This document shows, one piece after another, positions 18,830-26,667 of a DNA stretch of 64,000 nucleotides (positions within the stretch are counted from its first letter, which is position 1; every line of letters begins with the position of its first letter). The notes beneath the pieces are model-generated. The model was not told where the DNA came from, did no database searches, and worked only from the letters and a program-made list of their open reading frames with translations. Both the position numbers and the translations under genes were made by a program. This DNA is from an uncultured Paracoccaceae bacterium (lineage in GTDB: Bacteria > Pseudomonadota > Alphaproteobacteria > Rhodobacterales > Rhodobacteraceae): the NCBI GenBank assembly GCA_947497985.1, contig CANMIX010000002.1, positions 1 to 64,000 on the forward strand. Direction: 5' to 3'.

Positions 18830-18839
18830 TTGTATACAA
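18830..18839. promoter_or_regulatory. Candidate MatR operator TTGTATACAA
   Basis: A perfect 10-bp palindrome with the GT-N2-AC core typical of GntR/FadR-family operators. It lies in the matP-matR divergent gap, 83 bases upstream of matP and 47 bases upstream of matR, where a repressor could control both promoters. Confidence 0.7.
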
Positions 18840-18885
18840 GGCTGACGTTGTTGAATTTGAGCGTTGGGTGAGATATTATTGGATT

Positions 18886-19542
18886 ATGACTAAACGGCGC
18901 GCGGATAACATTGCAGAACAGCTGGAAGAGCTGATATTTGACGGAACTTTTTCCGACGGAGACCGGCTGGATGAAGTCCGCCTATCCGAACAGTTTGGCG
19001 TCTCCAGAACGCCACTTCGTGAGGCATTGCAACGGCTTGCCTTGTCCGGGCTGGTTGAGTTGATCCCGCGTCGCGGCGCGTTTGTACGCCAACCCGGCCC
19101 AATCGAGCTGATGGAGATGTTCGAAGTAATGGCCGAGATGGAAGCTGTCTGCGGACGCCTTGCAGCGTTGCGGATTTCAGATCAGGCTTTGGAGGATCTT
19201 CGGGATGCAAACACCAAATGTCATGACGCAGTCGATGGTTCAAACCCTGATGCCTACTACCATGAGAACGAGCGGTTCCACAGAATCATCTATGAGGAGT
19301 CGGGTAACAGTTTCCTCGCACAGGAGGCCTATAAGCTGCACAAGCGCCTAAAGCCTTTTCGGCGTCAGCAACTGCGATTTCGGGGGCGTTTGCAACAGTC
19401 GATGGGGGAGCATGAAGCCATCTTGCAAGCCCTGTCAGATGGGTGTCAGGATGCTGCCGCCAATGCATTGCGCGATCATGTGGCGGTGCAGGGGGAGAAG
19501 TTCCAGCGCCTGATGGCGACCCTAAAAGCCGCTGCTGAATAA
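18886..19542 (+). CDS. matR: GntR/FadR-family regulator of the malonate operon
   Basis: A 218-residue regulator. The winged helix-turn-helix spans about residues 5-70, with LSEQFGVSRTPLREALQRL as recognition region and LVELIPRRGAFVR as wing. An FCD-type all-helical effector domain follows, with conserved Asp/His-like positions in HENERFHRIIYEESG. It would bind a malonate-pathway effector and control matPQMAB and itself. ATG 18886 gives M-T-K-R-R; an earlier start at 18868 adds six unlikely residues. It is divergent from matP and convergent with tauR, which ends two bases beyond. Confidence 0.9.
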   Translation: MTKRRADNIAEQLEELIFDGTFSDGDRLDEVRLSEQFGVSRTPLREALQRLALSGLVELIPRRGAFVRQPGPIELMEMFEVMAEMEAVCGRLAALRISDQALEDLRDANTKCHDAVDGSNPDAYYHENERFHRIIYEESGNSFLAQEAYKLHKRLKPFRRQQLRFRGRLQQSMGEHEAILQALSDGCQDAAANALRDHVAVQGEKFQRLMATLKAAAE

Positions 19543-19543
19543 C

Positions 19544-21013
19544 CTACTGTTCGGCGTATTTTATCATTTCTGAAATGATATCAATACCCGGTTCAATCCG
19601 TCCGACCGGGATAGAGGAATAGGCCAGTCTGAAGTGTTGTCTATTCGCCTTGTTCGGCGCAAAGAATGCGTGCCCCGGTTCGATCAAAACGCTTTCTTTG
19701 CGCAACGCATAGGCAAGCTGCTGTGCGTCTACACCCTCGGGCATCTGCAGCCAAAACGATGATCCTCCAAATTCGCCACGTTTCTGAGGCAGCAGATTAT
19801 GGGTCCGGAGGGTTTCCTCCATCACAGCGCGCCGCTTGCTGAAACTGCGGGCCTGGCGTGCCAGCTGTGCATCAAAATGCCCAAGCGACAAGAAATAGGC
19901 GACGGTGCGCTGCACATGGCTAGGCGGGTGGCGCAACACCGCGCTGCGCAGGGCGCGTGCCTCGTCGATGACCTCTTGCGGAGCAACCATATACCCCAGC
20001 CGCAACCCCGGAAAAACGGATTTGGAAAAGGAGCCCACGTAGATCACCGCGCCCGTCTGATCCAGCGATTTGAGCGCAGGCGACGGAGATTTCAGGAAGG
20101 ACAGTTCAAATTCATAGTCGTCTTCGACAATGATAAAATCATCCTGCGCCGCCTGGTCCAGCAAGGCATGACGCCGGTCAATCGGCATGGTGACATTCGT
20201 CGGGCAATGGTGGCTGGGGGTGGTAAATACGACATCTGTGTCCGGCGGGATCAGATCGGGCGGCAGGCCGTCTTCATCCACGTCAATGGCTTCGACCGCA
20301 CACCCCTTGGGGCCCAGGATCTGGCGCAGACCTGGATAGCCGGGGTTCTCAATTACGGCTTTGCGGCGTTTGTTGAGCAGCATCTCAACAATCAGCCACA
20401 GCGCATTCTGTGACCCCATCGTGATCAGGATCTCTTCGGGGCGGGCCGCAATGCCGCGGCGGGGCAGGATCTGACGCAGAATGAACTCCACCAACATCGG
20501 ATCATCGCGCTGATAGTGGTCGGTGGCCAAAGTATCAAAGTCGCGTCGCCCCACCGCGCGCAAGGCGCATGCCCGCCAATTGCGATGATCAAAAAGATCT
20601 GCGTCTGACTGCCCGTAAATAAACGGGTAGCGATAGTCGCGCCAATTGGGGGGGCGGGAAATCTCAAAATGGGCCGAAAACTTCTGGTTAAACTTACGCC
20701 CCCATTGCACCTGTTCCTGAACCGGGCTGGCCAGATGATCAAAGGTAGGGCGTTTGGGTGCGGTATCCGCGACGTAAAACCCGGAGCGGCCGCGCGACAC
20801 CAGGTATTCATTCGCAACCAGCTCATTATAGGCCAAGGTGACCGTGATTCGAGCCACATTCAAATGATCCGCCAATCGCCGTGTGGACGGCATCCGCTCC
20901 CCAACTGCACAGCGACCCGAAACAATCGCTTCGGAGACAACCTGCTGAATTTTCTGCTGTAAAGTGGCCTCACCCTTTGCGGGCAAAAGAAAAATTTCGG
21001 GAGGTATGGCCAT
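19544..21013 (-). CDS. tauR: MocR-type GntR regulator of taurine catabolism
   Basis: A 489-residue fusion of a winged helix-turn-helix (about residues 15-80: GERMPSTRRLADHLNVARITVTLAY) and a fold-type I aminotransferase domain. The PLP-binding Lys is in VGSFSKSVFPGLRLGY, and NPGYPGLR and VEDDYEFEL are also present. MocR proteins sense substrate through a PLP adduct. The divergent tauABC operon, and the known role of TauR in Rhodobacter taurine use, support activation of taurine uptake. ATG 21013 is the obvious start. No tpa or xsc gene follows it here. Confidence 0.88.
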   Translation of the reverse strand: MAIPPEIFLLPAKGEATLQQKIQQVVSEAIVSGRCAVGERMPSTRRLADHLNVARITVTLAYNELVANEYLVSRGRSGFYVADTAPKRPTFDHLASPVQEQVQWGRKFNQKFSAHFEISRPPNWRDYRYPFIYGQSDADLFDHRNWRACALRAVGRRDFDTLATDHYQRDDPMLVEFILRQILPRRGIAARPEEILITMGSQNALWLIVEMLLNKRRKAVIENPGYPGLRQILGPKGCAVEAIDVDEDGLPPDLIPPDTDVVFTTPSHHCPTNVTMPIDRRHALLDQAAQDDFIIVEDDYEFELSFLKSPSPALKSLDQTGAVIYVGSFSKSVFPGLRLGYMVAPQEVIDEARALRSAVLRHPPSHVQRTVAYFLSLGHFDAQLARQARSFSKRRAVMEETLRTHNLLPQKRGEFGGSSFWLQMPEGVDAQQLAYALRKESVLIEPGHAFFAPNKANRQHFRLAYSSIPVGRIEPGIDIISEMIKYAEQ

Positions 21014-21335
21014 ATGGATCTACTCTACAACTCTATTGGATCCATCGCTATGGCGCGGAATTTGCACTCGCAAGAGATCTGGCGCAAATCTTTGTTCTTA
21101 AGTCGACTTTTTGAAAAGGTGACCTTATGAACGATGAGATTTTGACCAGAAGATGAGCGACAATAAGTCCAAACGCTGCGAAAAAGTAGATCCAACTTGC
21201 CTCCGCTGTTGTCGAATTTGGACATAAAATTCCTAGTAAGCGACATACCAGCCGATCTGGTGTGAAACACATAAGAGCCGATCACAGGTTCAGCATGCAG
21301 GTCTACAGCCTGCGGGTCCAGACAAGGAGAACGAA
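21014..21335. promoter_or_regulatory. tauR-tauA divergent control region
   Basis: This 322-bp gap holds both promoters and no gene. A perfect palindrome AAGTCGACTT lies at 21100-21109, about 87-96 bases upstream of tauR. The right end has CAAGGAG six bases before the tauA ATG. MocR proteins usually need paired direct repeats; I could not settle on a convincing pair. Confidence 0.5.
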
Positions 21336-22316
21336 ATGAAAGCACTCACAAAGCTATTGGCGGGCGTCGCCATTCTCACCAGCGCCACCTCTGCGTCCTC
21401 GGAGGAGTTGACTGTTGGTTATTTTCTGGAATGGCCGATGCCGTTTTTGGCAGCGAAGGCGGATGGTGTTTATGACGAAGCGCTTGGTGTTGACGTAAAT
21501 TGGGTTGCGTTTGAGACGGGGACAGCGATGTCTGCGGCGATGGCGTCTGGTGACGTTCAGATCTCTGTGAGCCAGGGTGTGCCTCCGTTTGTGGTTGCGG
21601 CCTCTTCCGGTCAGCCTCTGCAAGTTCTGGATGTGGCTGTGAGCTACTCTGAGAACGACAACTGCGTTGTGGCGACGACGCTTGAGATCGACAAAGAAAG
21701 CGCCGATGAGCTGGCGAGCAAAAAGGTTGCGGTTCCTCTGGGCACAGCGGCGCATTACGGCTTCCTGAAGCAGATGGAGCATTTCGGCGTCGACCTGGCC
21801 TCGCTGGAAATCGTTGACATGGCACCGACCGATGGCGCGGCGGCTCTGGCACAGGGTTCTGTTGATTTCGCCTGCGGCTGGGGCGGTGGTCTGGCGCGCA
21901 TGAAAGAGCACGGCAACATCCTGTTGACCGGTGCCGAGAAAGAAGAGCTGGGCATTCTGGTGTTTGACGTCACCTCTGCGCCGACCGATTTTGTTGTTGA
22001 GAACGAAGAGCTTGTGGCCAAGTTCCTGGCGGTCACAGCAGAAGCAAACGCAGCCTGGAATGCAGACCAGTCGGCCGAGATGCTGACCAAGATCGCGGTT
22101 GAATCCGGCATGGACGAAGAGGCGGCTTTGGCGTCGCTGTCGACCTTCTCTTTCCCCTCCGTCGAAGATCAGCTGTCTGACGCCTGGTTGGGCGGCGCGG
22201 CTGCGACCTTTATGAAGGGTGTGGCGGACGTCTTTGTTGAAAGCGGCTCGATCCAATCCTCGCTGGACAGCTATGAAGACGCGGTGACCACCGCACCGCT
22301 GGCTGCGATCAAGTAA
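21336..22316 (+). CDS. tauA: Taurine ABC transporter, substrate-binding protein
   Basis: A 326-residue periplasmic binding protein with a signal peptide ending near residue 22 (TSATSASS-EEL). The TauA/SsuA-like fold starts with LTVGYFLEWPMPF and continues with FETGTAMSAAMASGDVQIS, GVPPFVVAASSGQPLQV and SENDNCVVAT. It binds taurine (or a related sulfonate) in the periplasm and delivers it to TauBC. GGAG precedes ATG 21336. It is first in tauABC and divergent from tauR. A perfect hairpin follows its stop. Confidence 0.92.
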   Translation: MKALTKLLAGVAILTSATSASSEELTVGYFLEWPMPFLAAKADGVYDEALGVDVNWVAFETGTAMSAAMASGDVQISVSQGVPPFVVAASSGQPLQVLDVAVSYSENDNCVVATTLEIDKESADELASKKVAVPLGTAAHYGFLKQMEHFGVDLASLEIVDMAPTDGAAALAQGSVDFACGWGGGLARMKEHGNILLTGAEKEELGILVFDVTSAPTDFVVENEELVAKFLAVTAEANAAWNADQSAEMLTKIAVESGMDEEAALASLSTFSFPSVEDQLSDAWLGGAAATFMKGVADVFVESGSIQSSLDSYEDAVTTAPLAAIK

Positions 22317-22330
22317 GCCACGCGCACTTT

Positions 22331-22361
22331 GGTCTGCGCCGCGTTTGAGGTGGCGCAGACC
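22331..22361 (+). promoter_or_regulatory. Intercistronic hairpin after tauA
   Basis: GGTCTGCGCC (22331-22340) pairs perfectly with GGCGCAGACC (22352-22361) around an 11-nt loop, 14 bases after the tauA stop. No U-tract follows, so mRNA stabilisation or partial attenuation before tauB is more likely than complete termination. Confidence 0.65.
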
Positions 22362-22412
22362 CGCGACCTCTCCCTCCCTCCTCCACATACGCACACCATA
22401 GGAGACCCACCC

Positions 22413-23213
22413 ATGGGCGCCCTACAGATTAATGATGTATCCATGCGTTTTGAATTGCCGGACGGAAGCCACGTCCAGGCCCTGCAGAACGTGTCGCTGG
22501 ATCTCAAAGAAGGGGAACTCTTGTCAGTTCTCGGACCGTCAGGCTGCGGTAAATCCACCCTGCTGAATATCGTGGCCGGTTTCCTGGCCCCCACCGATGG
22601 TGTTGTCACCCTGTCGGGCAATACGGTGACAGGCCCCAATGCGGAACGCGGCATGGTGTTCCAGAAGGGGGCGCTGTTTGAATGGATGAGCGTGCGCCAG
22701 AATGTGGAATTCGGCCCGCGCATGAAGAACATGGGCGAGGCGGACCGCAATACGATTGTGGAAAACCTGCTGGACACTGTGGGTCTGCGCGATTTCAAGG
22801 ACAAGGCGGTTTATGAGCTTTCGGGCGGCATGCAGCAGCGGGTGGCGCTGGCGCGTTGCTTGGCCAATGACCCCGACGTGATCTTGATGGATGAACCCCT
22901 GGGCGCGCTGGACGCGCTGACGCGGGAGAAGATGCAAGGTCTGGTGCTGGATCTGTGGAAGAAAACCGGCAAGACCATCATCTTGATCACCCACTCGGTG
23001 GATGAGGCGCTGTTGCTGGGCGAACGCCTGCTGGTGATGGCCCCGCGCCCCGGTCGGATCTTCAAGGAATACCGTCTGCCCTTTGCCGACAAGGCCGTTG
23101 GTGCGGATCTGCGCGTGGTCAAGGAAGACCCGCAGTTTGGCGACACCAAGAAAGAGATCCTCCAGATGATCTGGGAGATGGAAGAAGAAATTATGGGCGC
23201 GGGAGACGCATAA
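22413..23213 (+). CDS. tauB: Taurine ABC transporter, ATP-binding protein
   Basis: A 266-residue ABC ATPase with Walker A GPSGCGKST, the Q-loop at MVFQKGALFEWM, signature ELSGGMQQRVALARCLA, Walker B VILMDEPLGALD and the switch His in LITHSVDEALLLGERLL. This is the nitrate/sulfonate/taurine type. It energises TauC on the cytoplasmic face. ATG 22413 follows a GGAGAC stretch; the frame stays open upstream without ABC sequence. It sits one base before tauC, so translation is probably coupled. Confidence 0.94.
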   Translation: MGALQINDVSMRFELPDGSHVQALQNVSLDLKEGELLSVLGPSGCGKSTLLNIVAGFLAPTDGVVTLSGNTVTGPNAERGMVFQKGALFEWMSVRQNVEFGPRMKNMGEADRNTIVENLLDTVGLRDFKDKAVYELSGGMQQRVALARCLANDPDVILMDEPLGALDALTREKMQGLVLDLWKKTGKTIILITHSVDEALLLGERLLVMAPRPGRIFKEYRLPFADKAVGADLRVVKEDPQFGDTKKEILQMIWEMEEEIMGAGDA

Positions 23214-23214
23214 G

Positions 23215-24477
23215 ATGTCAGGCATTGGCGGTATATTGATCTATTTCGGTCTGCTGATCGGGACGTTTTTCGTGGTGCGGATGGTGCGCTCGTTCATGAG
23301 CAAGACCACCGATTTCACCTCGCTCAAGACGGTGACGTTTGGCGATGAAAGCGCGGTGACCTCGGACCGGGCGGCCTCGGTTATTTCGGTGATTGTGGTG
23401 TTTCTGGTCTGGGGGGCGTTTACCGGCTCCAAACTGGTGCCGATCCACATGCCGGGCCCCTTTAAAGGGGAGACCAGCTTTACCTATGTGGCGCAAAACC
23501 CGGCGGGTGAGACGGCGACAGGCACGGTGCAGGTCCTGGTGCATGAGGCCGGAGAGGACGTGGAGACCCCGGATGCGGGCACCTCTGCAGGCTTTGCCCA
23601 AAACGATGCGGCCACGGTTGCGGCCTGGCGCTCGGTCCTGATCCGCGCCCATCGCAATGACGGCGACGATGTGGTTGTGACATCGGTCGAAGGTCAGGCG
23701 ATTGTACCTGGCGACACGGTTTCGGTCCCCAATGGTGAGGTCACGATGACCGCCAAAGGCTCGCTGAACTTCTCACCAAAATCCGGCTGGCAGATGGAGC
23801 CGATCTGGCTGCCATCCCCCGAGGCCGTTGCCGAACGGTTCTGGGTGATCGCCACCGAGGGCTACCAGAACGTGTCGCTGTTTGAACATGTGGGCTGGTC
23901 GCTCTACCGGGTGTTTGTGGGCTTCCTCTTGGGCTCGCTCGTGGGCATTCCGCTGGGCTATGCGATGGGTCTTTCGGGCTGGGCACGCGGCTGGTTTGAC
24001 CCGATCGTGGAGTTCATGCGTCCGGTGCCACCGCTGGCGCTGATCCCGCTGGTCATCATTTGGTTCGGTATCGGCGAAGTGGGCAAGATCGTTCTGCTGT
24101 TCCTTGCGGCGCTGTGGGTGATGATCATTGCGGCGCGCGCGGGCGTGTCGGGGGTCAATATCACCAAGGTGCAGGCGGCCTATTCGCTGGGGGCCAGCAA
24201 ATGGCAGGTGCTGCGCTATGTGATCCTGCCGAACTCGCTGCCCGAGATCTTTACCGGTGCACGGGTTGCCATGGGCGTCTGCTGGGGCACGGTTGTTGCG
24301 GCGGAACTGGTGGCGGCCGAAAAAGGCGCCGGCAAAATGATCGTCGCGGCGTCGAAATTCCAGGCCACCGACATCGTCATCATGGGCATCGTCATGATCG
24401 GCCTCATCGGATTTGGCATCGACATCCTGATGCGCAAATCCGAAGCCTTCCTCGTCCCATGGAAAGGCAAGTCCTAA
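23215..24477 (+). CDS. tauC: Taurine ABC transporter permease with an extra N-terminal membrane and extracytoplasmic region
   Basis: A 420-residue permease, against about 260-280 residues in ordinary TauC/SsuC proteins. The C-terminal 220 residues are a standard BPD_transp_1 domain with RVFVGFLLGSLVGIPLGYAMG, PVPPLALIPLVIIWFGIGE and the coupling helix AAYSLGASKWQVLRYVILPNSLP. The N-terminal 200 residues are additional: a hydrophobic helix at about 4-25, a second at about 55-72, then about 130 polar residues containing TSFTYVAQNPAGE, DDVVVTSVEGQAIVPGDTVSVP. That part has no stop or frameshift, so it is a true fusion or insertion. It is probably extracytoplasmic and may contact TauA. Its start lies one base after tauB. 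Confidence 0.9.
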   Translation: MSGIGGILIYFGLLIGTFFVVRMVRSFMSKTTDFTSLKTVTFGDESAVTSDRAASVISVIVVFLVWGAFTGSKLVPIHMPGPFKGETSFTYVAQNPAGETATGTVQVLVHEAGEDVETPDAGTSAGFAQNDAATVAAWRSVLIRAHRNDGDDVVVTSVEGQAIVPGDTVSVPNGEVTMTAKGSLNFSPKSGWQMEPIWLPSPEAVAERFWVIATEGYQNVSLFEHVGWSLYRVFVGFLLGSLVGIPLGYAMGLSGWARGWFDPIVEFMRPVPPLALIPLVIIWFGIGEVGKIVLLFLAALWVMIIAARAGVSGVNITKVQAAYSLGASKWQVLRYVILPNSLPEIFTGARVAMGVCWGTVVAAELVAAEKGAGKMIVAASKFQATDIVIMGIVMIGLIGFGIDILMRKSEAFLVPWKGKS

Positions 24478-24501
24478 GCCCACAAACGGACCTTAAAACC
24501 A

Positions 24502-24528
24502 AAACGGCCGCTAAATAAGCGGCCGTTT
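24502..24528. terminator. Bidirectional terminator between tauC and the cox locus
   Basis: AAACGGCCGC (24502-24511) and GCGGCCGTTT (24519-24528) form a perfect stem with a 7-nt loop, 24 bases past the tauC stop and 36 bases past the stop of the leftward gene ending at 24565. A/T ends on both arms suit both directions. Confidence 0.85.
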
Positions 24529-24564
24529 CGCGTTCTAAGGAGAGTGAAGGTTAAATTCACTCGG

Positions 24565-25542
24565 CTATGCGCGCTTGCGCATTTCCGGATGGTCATTCGT
24601 TGCAGAATGGCGAACGACGATGGATTGCGAAAAACGCTGCGTGATTTCTGCCATGGCAGAGATTGCGATCAACGGGGCCTGTCGCAAGGATGGCACAAGG
24701 CCGATTGGACCGTTGAGCCGGTCCAGCTCGGCTTCAGCGATACCCATCATACGCAGGGTTTCGACCCGGGTCGCATGGGTGCGCACACTGCCAAGGCTAC
24801 CAATGAACCGCGCAGGTGTTTTGAGCGCGGCTGACAACAGTGCGGGTTCCCAATCATGGTCATGAAACAAGGTCAAGAATCCGCTGTGCGCATCCAACTC
24901 CAGCTCTGGTGCGCTGCCGGGTGTGGTCAGATTTGTTACAGAAATCGCAGGCAAATCTGACAGATCCGCAAGGTCCTGTTCATCTGGCGACATCAGGGTA
25001 ATTTCAAACCCTGCAGTATGCGCCGCGCGCGCAGTGGCGCGAAACACGGCGCCGCGTCCGGCCAGACCAAGACGCGGTTTCGGAAAATAATCAAAGGCAA
25101 TTGGTGCCCCATCAGCGCGTTTAAAACACAAGCTGGCAACACGACGGGCAGATAGGTCTGCGTAAGCTGCTTGGATGGCTGTTGCGTCTGGATTGGGGTC
25201 GACGCTCACCTCAAGCGCGCCGCCGCAGGGCAATTTGAGATCGAAATTGGCAGAGCCATGACCATAGCGCAGCACGGTCTGTTCACCAGTTTCAAGCGCA
25301 GTCATGGCCTGAAACTGGATATCGCGATCGATACAGCCGTTGGACATATAACCAGACATCGCCCCGCTCGGCGCGACAACCGCAAGGGAGCCAAGTTCCC
25401 GCGCAGCGCCGCCTTGAATATCAACCGAGGCGATGAGGGCGCAGGGGGTGCCTGCGCCCATGAGCGCGGACGCTCGGGCCAGAACATCGACAGGATGTTC
25501 TGTATATTCAATTGCCTCAAGCAACTTGTTTCTCAGCCACAA
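24565..25542 (-). CDS. XdhC/CoxI-family molybdenum-hydroxylase maturation protein (second copy in cox locus)
   Basis: About 325 residues of the XdhC/CoxI family, which helps insert sulfurated molybdenum cofactor into xanthine-dehydrogenase-type enzymes. The N-terminal XdhC_CoxI domain has MSGYMSNGCIDRDIQFQA and KLPCGGALEV; the C-terminal Rossmann-like domain has SLGSVRTHATRVETLR. No ATG lies near the N terminus: the frame begins at TTG 25542, with another TTG at 25524. Both overlap the 3' end of coxG, so the start is uncertain but translational coupling is likely. In Oligotropha cox clusters, CoxF and CoxI play these roles. Which one this is I cannot tell. Confidence 0.88.
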   Translation of the reverse strand: MWLRNKLLEAIEYTEHPVDVLARASALMGAGTPCALIASVDIQGGAARELGSLAVVAPSGAMSGYMSNGCIDRDIQFQAMTALETGEQTVLRYGHGSANFDLKLPCGGALEVSVDPNPDATAIQAAYADLSARRVASLCFKRADGAPIAFDYFPKPRLGLAGRGAVFRATARAAHTAGFEITLMSPDEQDLADLSDLPAISVTNLTTPGSAPELELDAHSGFLTLFHDHDWEPALLSAALKTPARFIGSLGSVRTHATRVETLRMMGIAEAELDRLNGPIGLVPSLRQAPLIAISAMAEITQRFSQSIVVRHSATNDHPEMRKRA

Positions 25543-25969
25543 CGGTTGCGAAGGACTTGAAGAACTTTGCAGCCAGTTTTTTGGCCGTGCTTTGGATCAG
25601 ACGGCTGCCGAGCTGGGCAAGTTTGCCGCCGATTTCGGCCTTGGCGTCATACTTCAGGATGGTTTCATCACCATCTGCTGTCAGAGTGACATCTGCGCCG
25701 CCTTTGGCGTGGCCGGCTGCGCCGCCATTGCCCGAACCGGTTAGGGAAAACGCATCAGGTGCGCCAGATTTATCCAGTTCAACATTGCCGCCGAACTTGG
25801 CTTTGACGGGGCCGACTTTCAGCACAACTTTGGCTTCGAGCTCCGTGTCAGAGTGTTGCAGCAGCTCTTCACAACCGGGGATACATTGTTTGAGAATTTC
25901 CGGGTCATTCAATGCGGCATACACCACGTCTTTTGGGGCGGCGATACGGATTTCGTCTGCGAGTTCCAT
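25517..25969 (-). CDS. coxG: CoxG-like carbon monoxide dehydrogenase subunit G (SRPBCC fold)
   Basis: A 150-residue START/SRPBCC-fold protein of the CoxG family. It begins MELADEIRIAAPKDVVYAALNDPEILKQCIPGCEEL, the hallmark N terminus, and ends in a helix LGSRLIQSTAKKLAAKFF with a hydrophobic stretch. CoxG proteins are accessory factors for CO dehydrogenase; membrane recruitment has been proposed. ATG 25969 follows AAAGGAAA. It lies 13 bases after the 30-aa ORF stop, and its 3' end overlaps the next XdhC-like gene by up to 26 bases. Confidence 0.93.
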   Translation of the reverse strand: MELADEIRIAAPKDVVYAALNDPEILKQCIPGCEELLQHSDTELEAKVVLKVGPVKAKFGGNVELDKSGAPDAFSLTGSGNGGAAGHAKGGADVTLTADGDETILKYDAKAEIGGKLAQLGSRLIQSTAKKLAAKFFKSFATVVAEKQVA

Positions 25970-25982
25970 AGGGTTTCCTTTC

Positions 25983-26075
25983 TTAACAGCAGGGGAATTT
26001 GATGGTGGCCAGCGTTTCGGCTTGCTCTGGTGTCAGGGCAAAATGTCTCTTGAGCCGTCTAAACAAGCTCTTCAT
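25983..26075 (-). CDS. 30-residue small protein in the cox operon, ending Phe-Pro-Cys-Cys
   Basis: An ATG at 26075 with an excellent ribosome-binding site (GGAGGAG, six bases upstream) opens a 30-codon frame ending at TAA 25985-25983. The peptide has a basic amphipathic N terminus (MKSLFRRLKRHF), an acidic middle (ALTPEQAETLATIK) and a terminal FPCC. It starts inside the end of the MobA-like gene (17-bp overlap) and stops 13 bases before coxG, the tight packing of an operon member. I do not recognise it. A vicinal Cys pair could bind metal or act in redox or sulfur transfer during CODH maturation; that is inference. Coding is supported by the ribosome-binding site and context, not by homology. 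Confidence 0.65.
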   Translation of the reverse strand: MKSLFRRLKRHFALTPEQAETLATIKFPCC

Positions 26076-26667
26076 TGGGATCTCCTCCTTCGTGTTGGAC
26101 GTAGGCGTCCGGCGTGTCGATGTCGGTGTAAAACCCAGACGCGGGCAGGGTGACCCGGTGCACAAGGTCCGGGTTTGCCTGGATAAAACGTTTGCATCCG
26201 GGGCGGGCCCGGTCCTCCAGCAAACGCGGCCGCAACGACGCCGGTACGACAATGGGATTGCCACGCAACTCACCGTTGACCGGGATGGTGATCCGATCAG
26301 GTGCGGCTGTGTGACGGATGAGCAAAGTGGCGATATCCACTTCGGTCAGAAACGGTTGATCACCAAGGCCGATCAACGTGTTCTGAGCCTGACTGGGCAA
26401 GTGCAACCCCGCCGCAACCGAGGTGAACTGCCCCTGCTCGAACGCGGGGTTGAAATGGAATGTGACATCCAGATCCGCAAGCGCGGCTTGAACCGCGTCG
26501 CTCTCGTGTCCCGTGACCACAGTCACATTGGGACCGATGGCACGGATATAGGTTTGTACCACATGGCGCACCATCGGCATGCCGCGCCAGTCAAGCAGCA
26601 GCTTGTTCTGATCCCCCATCCGCCGCGACAGACCGGCTGCCAATATGATCGCATCTGTCTTAGCCAT
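26059..26667 (-). CDS. MobA-like NTP transferase (molybdenum cofactor cytidylyl/guanylyltransferase type) of the cox locus
   Basis: A 202-residue nucleotidyltransferase of the MobA-like/MocA family. It has the N-terminal signature AIILAAGLSRRMGDQNKLLL, VVTGHE, and LGDQPFLTEVDIATLL. Such proteins attach CMP to molybdopterin, giving the cytosine dinucleotide cofactor used by CO dehydrogenase. ATG 26667 (M-A-K-T) has GGCGG nine bases upstream; ATG 26676 is possible. It overlaps the upstream XdhC-like gene by eight bases and the 30-aa ORF downstream, so the whole block is one transcript. CMP specificity is inferred from the CODH context. Confidence 0.88.
   Translation of the reverse strand: MAKTDAIILAAGLSRRMGDQNKLLLDWRGMPMVRHVVQTYIRAIGPNVTVVTGHESDAVQAALADLDVTFHFNPAFEQGQFTSVAAGLHLPSQAQNTLIGLGDQPFLTEVDIATLLIRHTAAPDRITIPVNGELRGNPIVVPASLRPRLLEDRARPGCKRFIQANPDLVHRVTLPASGFYTDIDTPDAYVQHEGGDPNEELV

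Noticed and set aside
21354-22394. A 346-codon open frame on the minus strand opposite tauA
   Set aside because: Arg/His/Gln-rich antisense shadow; tauA has a signal peptide, ribosome-binding site and full-length family match.
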